64,000 bases of DNA from contig NW_026946363.1 in NCBI RefSeq assembly GCF_035222375.1, positions 5,518,001 to 5,582,000 of the forward strand. Reading direction: 5' to 3'. This stretch comes from Podospora pseudocomata. Its lineage: Eukaryota; Ascomycota; Sordariomycetes; Sordariales; Podosporaceae. Positions 8,721-19,543 of this stretch are shown one piece after another. The notes under the pieces are model-generated. The model searched no databases. It was not told the DNA's origin and saw nothing but the letters and a program-made list of their open reading frames with translations. Within the stretch, counting starts at the first letter, position 1. Every line of letters starts with the position of its first letter. The translations under genes were made by a program, and so were the position numbers.

Positions 8721-11700
8721 ATGTCGAGGTCATCCTACTCAGACGATAGCGTCGACCTGGATGATATCGTCGACAGTGAGCATTATCATGAAGATGAGAA
8801 TGAAAGACAAGGCTTGTCTTCTACGACGGTTCGCAACGGCAGCGTAGCACCAAGAGCCCCTAAACATGGGAAGTTCTATGGCCTGCCACCTCGTCAACAG
8901 CAGCAGCCGGAGCGGCCGCGGCGACCAAAGCGCTCAGCACAAGATCAAGGGGGACAGGATTGGGAAACGGGACGTCAACGGCAACAGGCGAGCTCTGCTT
9001 CACGGGAACGGCGCCGGTCTCCTTCACCGCTTTCTTTTCCAAATTCCCCGACGCCTCCGCGTCCAACCTGGGTACAAAATCTAGGCAGGGCAAATACTTA
9101 TATCTCGGAGGCGAGGGAACAAACTACTGGGCCGGTGAACTACTGGGATCAGATGGGTCACGAGGGCCCCGAGCAACGCAATCGGTCTCTTGTCACGGTT
9201 CGGCCAGTATCTAGAGCAAGACGAAGGCCAGCACAAGAGGAACCAACGGCACACCAGTCTGGCAGGGAACCACGTACAGGTCACTTACATGAGGACCCCT
9301 TCAATGTCGAATCTCGTATGAGACCGCCTGTTCTGCAACTTCGGACGCAACCACGACGAGAACAGTCTCGCAGAAACCGACGGATTCCAGATTTCAGACC
9401 GCCCCCTTACGAGTATGTGCCTACTTATTTACAGGACCGCTCAACATCAATAGGGGGAACATTTAGCCAGAGCTCGGAATATTCAGATATAAGCGACGAG
9501 GACCAGGAAAGCCAGCCATCAAATCATGATGTTTATGAGCGACCTGTTGACCTCGTTCATGACCCCTCACAATCAACCAAAAATATGACGATCCGGCTCG
9601 AGTTTGATATCGAAGAAGACTGGGACAGTGATCTCGAGGAGTTTTGCCGACTCAGGCGGCTCGGCCGGTTCAAAGACGCGCAAGAATACTTCAAGCAAAA
9701 CCTTGAACGCTACAGCACCATCCCGTACATCCGGGTTCAGTACGCAGAAATGCTGGTTTCATCTGGAAACTTGAAGCTATTCCGAGATATGCGGCTACTG
9801 CCCGAATTTCTGCCTCCTGTCGGAGAGGAGAGTATGGATGAGCTGAACAGAGGCAAGCTGGCAGCGAACTATGCTCTGCTGGATCTCTTGTCGCAGCGGC
9901 ACTTTCCAAACTACATACAGATGGCGTGGCAGATTGTGGAAAACACGCTGAAAGCCCTCAGCACCGAACAAGTCATAGGATCAACAGAGGTAAGAAACAT
10001 GTAATCTCTTGCATCACATCCTTGAGGATCGTATGTTGACCATTTCCTAGATACAACTACTGAGTTTGTGCCTGCGGGTGTTGCACCGCTTGGAGGCCTG
10101 TACACATGAAGGCATTATTGACGTGCCCAAGATTTACGCAAAGCATCTTTTCGATTGGAGCCGCCTTTATCGCGAGATCACCGCAGAAGATAGCATCTGG
10201 GATGCCAGAGATCTTTTGGTGGCTGCCACATCTGTGTTTGGCTGGCAGGACACGTCAGCCATGTTTTTCGGGACCAGTTACCTTCCCAAAATTATGGAGT
10301 TAATTTCTAATGACTGGATTCGGACGAGCTACGACGAACCATCGGCGTTGGGTCTCCTTGACCTTTTTACCTCACTGATACTTCAAGATCACAACAAGGA
10401 AATGGACGTTCGCAACCACCTTTTACTCGAATATGCCACGATCTTAGCACGCTCCATTCAAGACCACGATGAGGGGTTCATGCGAAGCAGGCCCTTTCTA
10501 CAATGGCTACTTGTCAAAGCAGTGCTCGAGAAGACGGCTGCTCCAGAGCGACCTGACGGGATTCACCTCAAGGACTTTGACGGTCTCGAGCTCAAACAAA
10601 AGAACGGAATACATTTGCCCATCTATGTTCCGAAAAACGGGCTGGAAAGGCCTTCATGGGACATGTTCTTCACTCGATCTAGCCCAGCACAACGCCATAC
10701 CGCAGAAGTTGTGGTAGCCACCGCCGATGCCATTGGAGACTACTTCCTCAAAGCAGAGGCCTTGAAAATTCTGATCCTTTTTTCCCAAAACCCGGGAAGG
10801 TCCATGTCAGATCTCTGTCGCCTCCAGCTCGAAATCCAGGGGGATACTGAAGGCTACCTCGCCACGCGACTGTCGACTTATTTACTCTTGAACGAGTCGA
10901 ATGAGCTGCAAGACTTGGGAATAAGTCCCACCAATTTTGATCCCACAAGGAACGAGAACTGTGAAAATGCAACACTAAGATGGGCCAGCGCTGTTCTTCC
11001 TGCGCAAACCCTTCTCCGTTCCGATATTCGCGAGGATAATCGGCAGCCTACCCCTCAAAATGAAAATCTTTCATCCGAACTTCTTCAGGCAGCCTTCAAC
11101 GTGTGTGGCCCAAAGCTTCCGTCTTATATCATAGATTTCGCAAGACAGAAGCTTCAACTCGACGCCCCCTCGATAGTCCCGATGCCGATGCTGGCATTAC
11201 ACAACCCGACCGACGATAAGCCAACAGCAGATAATAAGGCAAGAGACAATGTTGACGGCATTCCGAGATACAGTCCCTTCATCTCTGGACAACAACATGC
11301 TTCAGGATATCCGTATCCCTTCATCTACCCAAATCCCAACTACCCAAATCCCAACTACCCAAATCCCAACTACCCAGCTCATAACGATCCATTTCATAGC
11401 CACCAGCCTTCCAACTACCCATACTCCTACTACCCGACCGCGTACGGACAGCCACAAAATCCAAATGCCGTGCATCACAATGTTGCTCCCTATGTCGGGA
11501 CATATCCTTGGCTACAAGGACCCGGGCCCGCCAACGTTGCCGGGACACCAAACCCCTTTGACTTTTACACTCCATCGCCGCCAGCGCCGCCGCCTGCTTC
11601 CGGGATGCCGTCCCAAGACTATCAGACAAACCAACCTCCAACGGCGCCTAACGGGGTGTGGCCGGACGTGGAGGTGGCTGGATGGCCTGCTACGTGGCAA

Positions 11701-13740
11701 GAGGATGCCCAACGTCTTGCAAACTCTCGGCCCCCTCCTTCAACCGACGATGAGGACGTCACCATCAGGGTGAAAGGTCATCAGACTCGGGTTGGCGGCG
11801 ACGCGCAGGCGAGTTCGGACAAAGTTTCACAGTGGCTATTTCCGGGAAGTGATGGAGCACCGAATACTGGCAAGAACGACCCTAATGAGCAGTCGATCCC
11901 TCCACCATCCGGAAAGCCTGCTGTTCCTGGTGACAGTGCGCCCAAAGTCAACAGTTCGACTCCTGTCAATGATACTGTGGCTCCCGAAACAAAAGAGGGC
12001 GGTCCTGGCCAAGCATCGAAGCCTGTTGCACCAGAGACCACTGATGCCAATGGCGGCTCGAACGTGAATAAGGGAGATCCGGGCCCAAACACTGGGATAC
12101 GTAGGCGGCACACTGTGGATGTCTTACCGGAACGCAGTCATGCTAAAGTGAACAAGACGGCTGACACCGCGAATGGTATCATTCCCGAAGAAAACAACCC
12201 TTCTGGTAGCCTGGAAGCCGAGGATAATGGTGACAGTGTCGATGGGAAGCCGAGTTTCGATGTGGAAGAGGGCTTGCCCAAGCTTAGCTTCCCTCCAGAT
12301 CTTCTCAAAGGGCACAAGTTGACGGTCATTCTCGATAGCAAGGACGATCCTCAGAAGGTCAAGGCGTATGTCATCGACGTAGAAGGCGTGCATGAGACCC
12401 CAGTAGTGCGCCCTACAACTGGAGAGCAGCACCGGTCCAGGACGAGAATTCACGTCAAATCCGGTTCCTATGAGGTTGCCGATGCAGGAAATGAATCGGG
12501 CGAGTCGACTGTAAGGATAAGCAGAAGCAGAAGCAGGGAAAAGGGCAAAGCTAGAGACACCAGCGAAGCGCCACCGAGTTATCCAGAGGGCGGTGTCAAG
12601 GAACACACAACTATACATGGCACCGTGCGGCCCCACGTTGTTTTGGATGATTTTGTCACCCAGCCGCCACATGATAAACTGTCGAAACCGACAAGGAAGA
12701 ATTCGGGGTTTGGAGGTCCAGCCGGAGAAGGTCCATCAAGACGGCAGAGCATGTCCAAGCCAAGGTCTAGCAAAGAGGAGCAGGACAAGTTGGCAAAGTC
12801 TGTCAACAAGAGAGCAAAGAAGGCTGCCCAGAGGTTTTCATCTCTTGGTCCAGCTCCCAGTCCGGCCCCCAGTCCGCCGCCTAGCCCACCGCCCTCTGGT
12901 TCGCGACCGCCACCTGACAGGCCTGTGTATATCCCCGATGCCAATCCCGACACGGGCGCTATCTCCGAGAACGACGAGGGTGCTGGTGATGGCGTTGGCG
13001 GGCAAGAGCATCAAGACGGAGATCAAGGACAGGCGCAGGACCAGGAGCAGGGGCATGGACAAGCTCCAGACCAGAAACAAGACCATGTTCAAGAAGAGAC
13101 CCAGAGTCGGAACCAACGGGAAAGGCAGTACTACAATCAAGGTCCAGACCGGCAACAAAACGAGCAACTAGGCGAGGGCATCCGAGTCTATTGTTCAGGC
13201 AACCCCACAGATCCCACCATCCCGACCACCAACTCCTCTGCGCAAACTGCGCCCTCCCCCGGGAAAACATCCCATCCCGACAGCCACGACAGCACAGATG
13301 AAGACTGGGAGATCCAGAGCATAGACGGCGACGAAGCTGCTGGCAACCACGAGGCAGTGTTTGAAGCCTTTTCTGACGAGGACGCAGACGAAGACGAGCA
13401 GGCGACCCGCAAAGAGGTGGAGCAGATGCTGAACGACATGCAAACCGCCAGAAAGAGGAGACAGGATGCGGATCGGGCAGAGGAGGAGTGGTTGAAGGGA
13501 CGGCTGGAGCGTCTTGCTGCTAAAGAGAAAGAGAAAGAGGAAGAGGAAGCGAAGGGGAAGGGGAAGGGGAAGGAAAAGGTTGCGGTGGTGGAGGAACCGG
13601 AGAGCATCTCTTCTGTGACGACGGAGGATGAGGAACGGTTTAGGTGGGGTGAGGAGCCCAGGTCACCTTTGAGGAGTTTGAAGAGGAAGGGGAGGGGGAT
13701 TAAAAGGTTAGCAGACTTTGTCAAGCGGGGATCGGGGTAG
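8721..13740 (+). CDS. Large uncharacterised fungal protein, low-complexity with a central helical domain
   Basis: Exons 8721-9989 and 10051-13740 give 1652 residues; the 61-base intron (GTAAGA..TAG) is phase 0. The N-terminus MSRSSYSDDSVDLDDIVDSE is acidic and resembles that of the DUF8035 protein at 528. The only globular part I can see is about 285-650, starting MTIRLEFDIEEDWDSDLEEF. It is rich in helices of TPR-like spacing (RLGRFKDAQEYFKQNLERY). It is followed by a Pro/Tyr/Asn-rich section with three perfect PNPNY units (about 850-865). Then come long polar linkers, a Ser/Pro stretch (SPAPSPPPSPPPSG) and a Gln/Asp/His-rich tract (about 1420-1470). An acidic-to-basic coiled tail ends in the Lys/Arg-rich RSLKRKGRGIKRLADF. 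No catalytic motif is seen. A scaffold or nuclear role is only a guess. Confidence 0.8.
11331..11375 (+). repeat. Three perfect 15-bp tandem repeats inside a CDS
   Basis: The unit AAATCCCAACTACCC occurs three times without a mismatch at 11331-11345, 11346-11360 and 11361-11375. It is in frame and encodes PNPNY each time. The perfect identity suggests recent slippage expansion. Confidence 0.95.
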
Positions 13741-14865
13741 AGATGTTGGGGGGTTTAATGGGATGTTTGGTGTGTTTGTCAGGGATGGCATCGACACATG
13801 GGAGGTGGATGTTGCCTTTTCTCGGGTAGAACCGCCCATCTTGACACAATTAGATCACACAGTTTGGTCGAATCACTCCATGAAACAAAGCTTTGTATTC
13901 TCGAGCGTCTTGTGGTTTGACAGCATGGCAAAGCTCACTTTCCAAAGCGAACATTAAACCTTCTTGAAAAAGAAGAACCAGGGATCGTGAGTAAATAAAC
14001 TAATACTCTCTGTGTCTCAATCAGCAAGGGGGAGAGGAAGATGTCGACATCATAGTGACGGCACTGTATTTCAACGATGGGTTTCGAGAACAAAAGCCTC
14101 CTTGCTTCCCTTCCCGCGCTCAGTTTGGGGGCCAGGTGTACGTGAGCAACAGGCGAGTCTCTCGGGCAGGCAGTTTTGTATTCGTCAAGGCCGGCGATCT
14201 GGCCGTTGCCAGACCAGTTCCGGAAGCAGCCTTGCCAACATTTCGCACGCAGTCGAGAGACCTGCTGAGGGAAGTCTGCTCTACAGTGGTATCGCGGCCA
14301 ACTTGGCAGTAACAGTCGGGCTTTAGCTGAATGGATAGCTTGACGAACTGGCAGGCTTCTTTTGGAAGAGAACTTTGGAGCCAAGACGTCGGTGGCAACA
14401 GAGAAAGTTACTGCGCTGAAATATATGGAGCAGAACTATATCATAAGGGCAAAGCGTTCTCAACCTACGCCGTGGAAAAGGCGAGGCACTGGGTACGCCC
14501 GAACACTTTGGTGCGAGCGATCAGACAAATACTTGTATAATTGTAGAACCAAAAGTCACTGTGTCGCCCTCTGTACTGATATCTCTGCATATCTGGGAGC
14601 ACAGGTTCCATGCCCAGCGAGAATGCGGTCGTTGATGACTGAAGAACCGGGACACCACCTAAGGGTCTCGCGGTCCTGTACGACGACGGAGATAGCTCCG
14701 TGCAGCACATGCTTCAAAATAAAATAAAACTAACGGTCACGATAACTAAATGCAGTACAACACCGAAGCGAAGTCGGCTACACGGAGCGGCAGGACTCTA
14801 GAATGGATTGCGCGCAAGAAAACACAAGGCCCCCGGTCCGGCTTGGCGAGAGCATTGGAGCTTCC

Positions 14866-14886
14866 GGGCCGGGTCCGGGTCCGGGG
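14866..14886 (+). other. Putative G-quadruplex motif
   Basis: Four G-runs with loops of 2-3 bases (GGG-CC-GGG-TCC-GGG-TCC-GGGG) meet the standard G3+N1-7 pattern. The sequence supports only folding potential, not function. Confidence 0.6.
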
Positions 14887-17599
14887 ACCAACCCCGCTTG
14901 TTTGAGGCTCCGTAAACCGTAAGCCCCGGGCCGGCGGCGGAAACGGAAGAAATTCAATACCATAGAAAAACAACCGCAAATATCAGCGCAGAAGTCAACG
15001 AGCAAATTTCAATTTTTGACCGCGAAATTCTGGATCAGGGGACACCAGTGCCCTTGCTCCGGTTGAACAGCGTACAACAAAAGTCAGAGTGGCTGGGAAA
15101 AGTGTTCTCGCTGAACTCACAACACGGGAACCGGGGGTCAGTGCTAAAAAAGGATTGACTTGTCAAAGCCGGAACGGATACGACGGGACGAAATGTGATA
15201 TGCCGTACTGATGAGAACTGTCCTTGGCCCGAAACGAATCTGGCTGTCGTTTTCGGCATCCAGCACACAACATTGCACTGCGACAGACGGGGCAGGTGGT
15301 CCATTCCGTTCGTTTTTTCCCTTTGGGCGCAGATTGCGCCTGGTGCGAAGAAAGCGGTTGCAGTGGTGCGGAGGTGCGCTATTTGCTGCAAGGATGTGGT
15401 GATAAGTAATGTCGAGTGGCAAAGAGCGGTCCGAAAGAGCATGGTGACATGCTGCTGCCAGGCCACACACAAGCAAGTCGAGTCGAGGTTTCCAGCATGG
15501 GCTCTCTATCGGGTGCTGGGGTCGGGGGTTGGTTGTTGTTGGAGGTGGTGCTGGTGCTGGGCCACAGAGGGCGCTACGGTTGCGATTATGAGCCAAATCC
15601 CGAAGCTATTTGCATCTCTGGATGTTGGTGGCAGGACTGCTCGTGTGCGACGTCGCTACCTGCTGCTCGTGTCGACCGGGTGTTTGCGAGTCAAGCAGCG
15701 TTATTTCTCTTTCCATGCAGGTAAGCCAGGAGTGGAAGGCTATTTGACGACGGCTTCTCAGCGAAAAGACATGCGTCGCCAAAGAGCAACATGGAGTTTG
15801 CGCACCATCGGCCGGCCAATGGCACAAGGTGCCGACGCCCACTTTCCCATGTCGGCTTGGCAGGGAGGAGGGTTGGCGATGCTGGTCGATGCTGGTCGCC
15901 CATCAAAGAAACGACCAGCCCAGGACAGACGGGGGGGGAGGGGTTGATGAGGGGTAACGTGAGCATCAAACCTAACGCGCCAGTGCAGCACAGCTCACCA
16001 TCGAGAGCTTGGGCATGCGTGGCAGTTAGCCCAGTATCACCGGACGCTGCGCAGGACGCCATCCAACCCATCCCCTTCACCCTCACGGCAGCCAAACGGT
16101 CGAGGCCATGTTTCCGGTCCAGTTTCGATGTCGAGAGCTTGGTTCAGAGCAGCTTTTTGAAGCGGGGCATTGCCGTCATTTGTAAGTGATCGGGCGAAGC
16201 TGATAAGATGGAATGTCATCATTCTGAACAGGGGTACATGATCAGCTCCAGGATCAAAGATGGAAGGAAGCGAATCAGGTGTTGAGCTTCATTTCGAGGC
16301 TGTCAGCTGACCAATAGATAAGATCCCGGCCGCAGGGGATCCCAGGCGCACAAGGAACAGAAACGGAATAGCGGGGCGCATCTGGCTTGCCAAGCCAAGC
16401 TCCAAACCAGTACGTACCCGGAGCAAGAAGCCGGAAGGGCAGGAAAATGTGTTGCCAAAATCAAAGGTTTTGGGTTTGAAAGCTGTTGATCAATATGCGC
16501 CCAGAGCTATGAGCAAGCGATCCATGGGTGAAATCGAATGGCGAGTGCGGGAGGGGCGGTAGTGTATACATACATAGAGCGATAATTCAGGCGTCGATAT
16601 CGCTTGATGGCTAGGCCCGAGGAAAATGCAACTTAGCTTGCGACACGTTGCCTTGAAGGGGGTGATGGGTTGCCGGCATAGCAGGAGCCACGAAAGCCGA
16701 AGCATGCGAAGGATGAGGAAGGAGAGTCGGCTTGGTGACGACCATGATGACCGGTGTCTGGGTGGATATGGGTTGTACAGAACACACCAGCATACCATTT
16801 TCGGTAAACACAGCATACGAGGGACTTTTTGGATCAGAGCAGCTCCGAGTATGGAGTTTGGTGAAAAGTCCCTTTGTTCGCCGCACTTCCAGCCTCGGAG
16901 CCACAGCATGACAACCAGCGCAGCTCTGATGCAGAGAGACGGAACCGGGCCAGAAGATGGCATTGGTAATAATGTGGCTCACCAGACTGACAATTCGTGG
17001 ACTTTCACCCCGGGCCAGCACGCTGCAACACGGTGGACGGTGGCAGAAAGGGTGATGTGGCAGGGACAAGGTTCATGTTCGGCTTCAGGTTCATCCAGGT
17101 CCAGGTCCAAGGATGGGCGCTGGGCATGGGGCGTCGACGGTGAACAGCTTCCAGTTGGGGTTGGGGTTGGTGTGTGGCAGTGGGCGGGATTGCGATTGGG
17201 TTGGGTTGTTTGATTACCGTTCAATACCTCACCAGAGAGACAGACGGGTATTATTCCCACAGAATCCAGGCAGCCTAATAAAAAGGCGACCAAGTGACGC
17301 TGTACAGAACACACAGCACACCTCCAACCGCTGGCACATCCAGGCGCACACATGGCGGTACCGGACTTGAGACCGAAGTGCTCCCCGTCTGATTGCCTTT
17401 TGGCGATTTGCTTTTCAGCATGTCTTGTTCGTAATCTCGATGCTGACAATGGTCCGTTTTCTCCGAGTTCTGTTCATTTTTGGTCCCTTGGAGGGCCATG
17501 CTGCATCCCCGCACCACACACAGTCCAGCCCAGGCTACCGGCCGCCGCTTTGTTGAGACTTGGTGTTGCATTTTTTTTTCAGGGTTGGAAAGTTTGTGG

Positions 17600-17682
17600 T
17601 TTTTATTTTTTAATTTTTTATTTTATTTTTTATTTTAATTTTTATGTTAATTTTTATTTTATTTTTTTATTTTTTTTTATTG
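17600..17682. repeat. T/A-rich low-complexity block
   Basis: The block is made almost entirely of TTTTA and TTTTTA units with a few G or C. It lies inside the gene-free region. It could be a nucleosome-depleted or easily melted segment. Confidence 0.85.
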
Positions 17683-17880
17683 GCTGCCCGCCTGGTATTA
17701 GGCACTGTACACTCGACGCCCTTGGCTAGGTTCCTTTGAGAACGGTTGTTTGTGCCTTCCACTTTTTGCCTTTTTGGAGTCTCAGACGGGACTTTCCAAC
17801 AGAAGCCCCTCCCTCGCACCCCTCACTCACCCCTCTCCTCCGTCCGTCCCCCGCCCCCCAGCAAAGCACCAAAGCACAGC

Positions 17881-17932
17881 GCTGGCTGGATGGCTGGCTG
17901 GCTTGCTGGCTGGCTTGCTGGCTTGCTGGCTG
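17881..17932. repeat. TGGC/TTGC tetranucleotide microsatellite
   Basis: Tandem GCTGGCTGGCTTGC-type units alternate TGGC and TTGC over about 50 bases, forming an imperfect simple repeat in non-coding DNA. Confidence 0.85.
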
Positions 17933-19543
17933 GACGGATCAGGGAGGGGAAAAAGAAGCGGCCCCTGCAAGAAGGAAGGGTGCGGCCGCTCATGTCTTTG
18001 ACGGTCTTTTTTTACGCAGCGCTGTGTACGGTACAGTAGCTTACGGTACGTACAGGGGATCCACCTGCTGCAGTCCACCAACAGCGGCGCTCGGTTTGGC
18101 TGGCAAAAGATGCCGCCGATGCGAGCGAGACCTGCGAGTGATCGAGGATCCCTCTTACTCTCTCTTCCTTGCTGCTTTTTTTTCTTGCGAGGGTAAGAGA
18201 GGTAGCGGGTTGGAGGTGGCTCTTACTAGTGTCTGCTCTGCAGTCCCGCCTGTGACCAGCGAGTGACCAGAAACGAATTGATTACGGGTGACTCTTGGTG
18301 ACTCGGTGACCTGACCTGACATGACCAAGCCCATCCAGCCAGCCTTGACTTGGACTTGACTGGGCTCGTCCTGCTAAGAAAACTGATACCTACTTGGGCT
18401 TGAAACTGGAACTTGCTCGACGGGACAAGTGCCTTGCCTTTTTTTGCTCCGCCCTGCCCCCCATGTTCCATGCTCAGGCTCCATGCTGCTTCGGGTCTTT
18501 CTTGCTTTTGATGATACAAAACCGACACGATCCCCAACAGCCTGTTCCGCCCGTTCCCTTTCTTCTCCCTTTTTGCTCTCTTCCCGACACCTGCCTTCCC
18601 TCAACACACAGCCGAACCCGTATCCTCACCACCATCCCTTTGAGGTCTTTGCTCTCCTGTTCAGCTTTTGTGTCCTTGTCGGAGCACATCTCCAACCAAG
18701 CGCTTTTATCTTCTGCCTCTCGGCTTATCGGCGGTTTTCCTTCTGGTCTTATCAGTCCTCTGGCCCGGTGTGGAGTCTGGAGCTCGGTCTATCTAAGCTG
18801 TCACCTCATACGTGGGATTTATGAATGAATAAGTGAGCAACCAAGAGCAATTCACCCCCCACCCCTCCCCTCCCTCTGGGATTTTGCAGGGGCGTGATGG
18901 GCAGAGCCTGCCGCCGGAGGGCACGAGACTGCTGTGGGCAGTTAGATTTTTCTTGGAGATGAATAATAACTGACTCCGCCGGTTGCGCTCAAGTTGCAGA
19001 GTAGAAAACTTCCACGAACATTGCCCTTGATTTGCGACTGCCTGGCCTCAGCGAGTATATCTGGTGATAACACGACGGCGAAAGTGAGCATCACTCTAAC
19101 CCTGTCCACGACCCCGAAACGAGCCCGTTTTTGCGGTTGGGAAGACTCGGACACGCTGGACATTTACTTATGCATGGTGGAGGATCAAAGTTTCAGCTTT
19201 GCCAGTCGTAAATCTGGGCCATCGAGGTTCTCAGCCACTAGACTGAGCCAATATTCAACCTAACCATCACGAAGTCCCACCACCGGCTGGAAGCAAGAGA
19301 GGATTACGAGCCAGAGCATTTTTAGGGAACGGCAGAGCGGTGAGAGCCACAAGCTCAGGAGCTTCGCTTTCTTTGTCCAAAACACCTGGGACAGTTGCCA
19401 TCTCCGCTGAAAGGAGCCCAACCACGGATCAGGAAGTTCACGGCGGAAACTGCAGCAGCCTCACACCCCCATAGGCTATCTACTGCAGCTACCCGTTGTG
19501 AATCGCAATCAGAACCACGGTCCGGGTGACTGAGCAGAGCAGG

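Larger units (their letters stand above)
13741..19543. other. 5.8-kb gene-free region upstream of the RING gene
   Basis: No open frame here resembles a protein family; the longest (15195-15947, 250 codons) has shadow-like composition rich in Cys, Trp and Arg. The region holds a putative G-quadruplex (14866-14886), a T/A-rich block (about 17600-17682), a TGGC/TTGC tetranucleotide repeat (about 17881-17932) and long pyrimidine-rich stretches around 18430-18700. It probably contains an extended promoter and leader for the gene at 19544. A non-coding RNA cannot be excluded from sequence alone. Confidence 0.5.

Noticed and set aside
14314-14375. tRNA-like 5' half (TTAGCTGAATGGATAGC) on the plus strand
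   Set aside because: There is a D-arm-like stem and partial A-box resemblance, but no B box, anticodon arm or acceptor pairing downstream.
15195-15947. 250-codon plus-strand open frame
   Set aside because: Composition is rich in Cys, Trp and Arg with no domain-like segments; it overlaps several equally long frames on the other strand, as expected for GC-rich non-coding DNA.
17600-17682. Yeast-type ARS consensus or replication origin in the T/A-rich block
   Set aside because: The best match misses the consensus by one base and filamentous fungi do not rely on that motif, so no origin is claimed.
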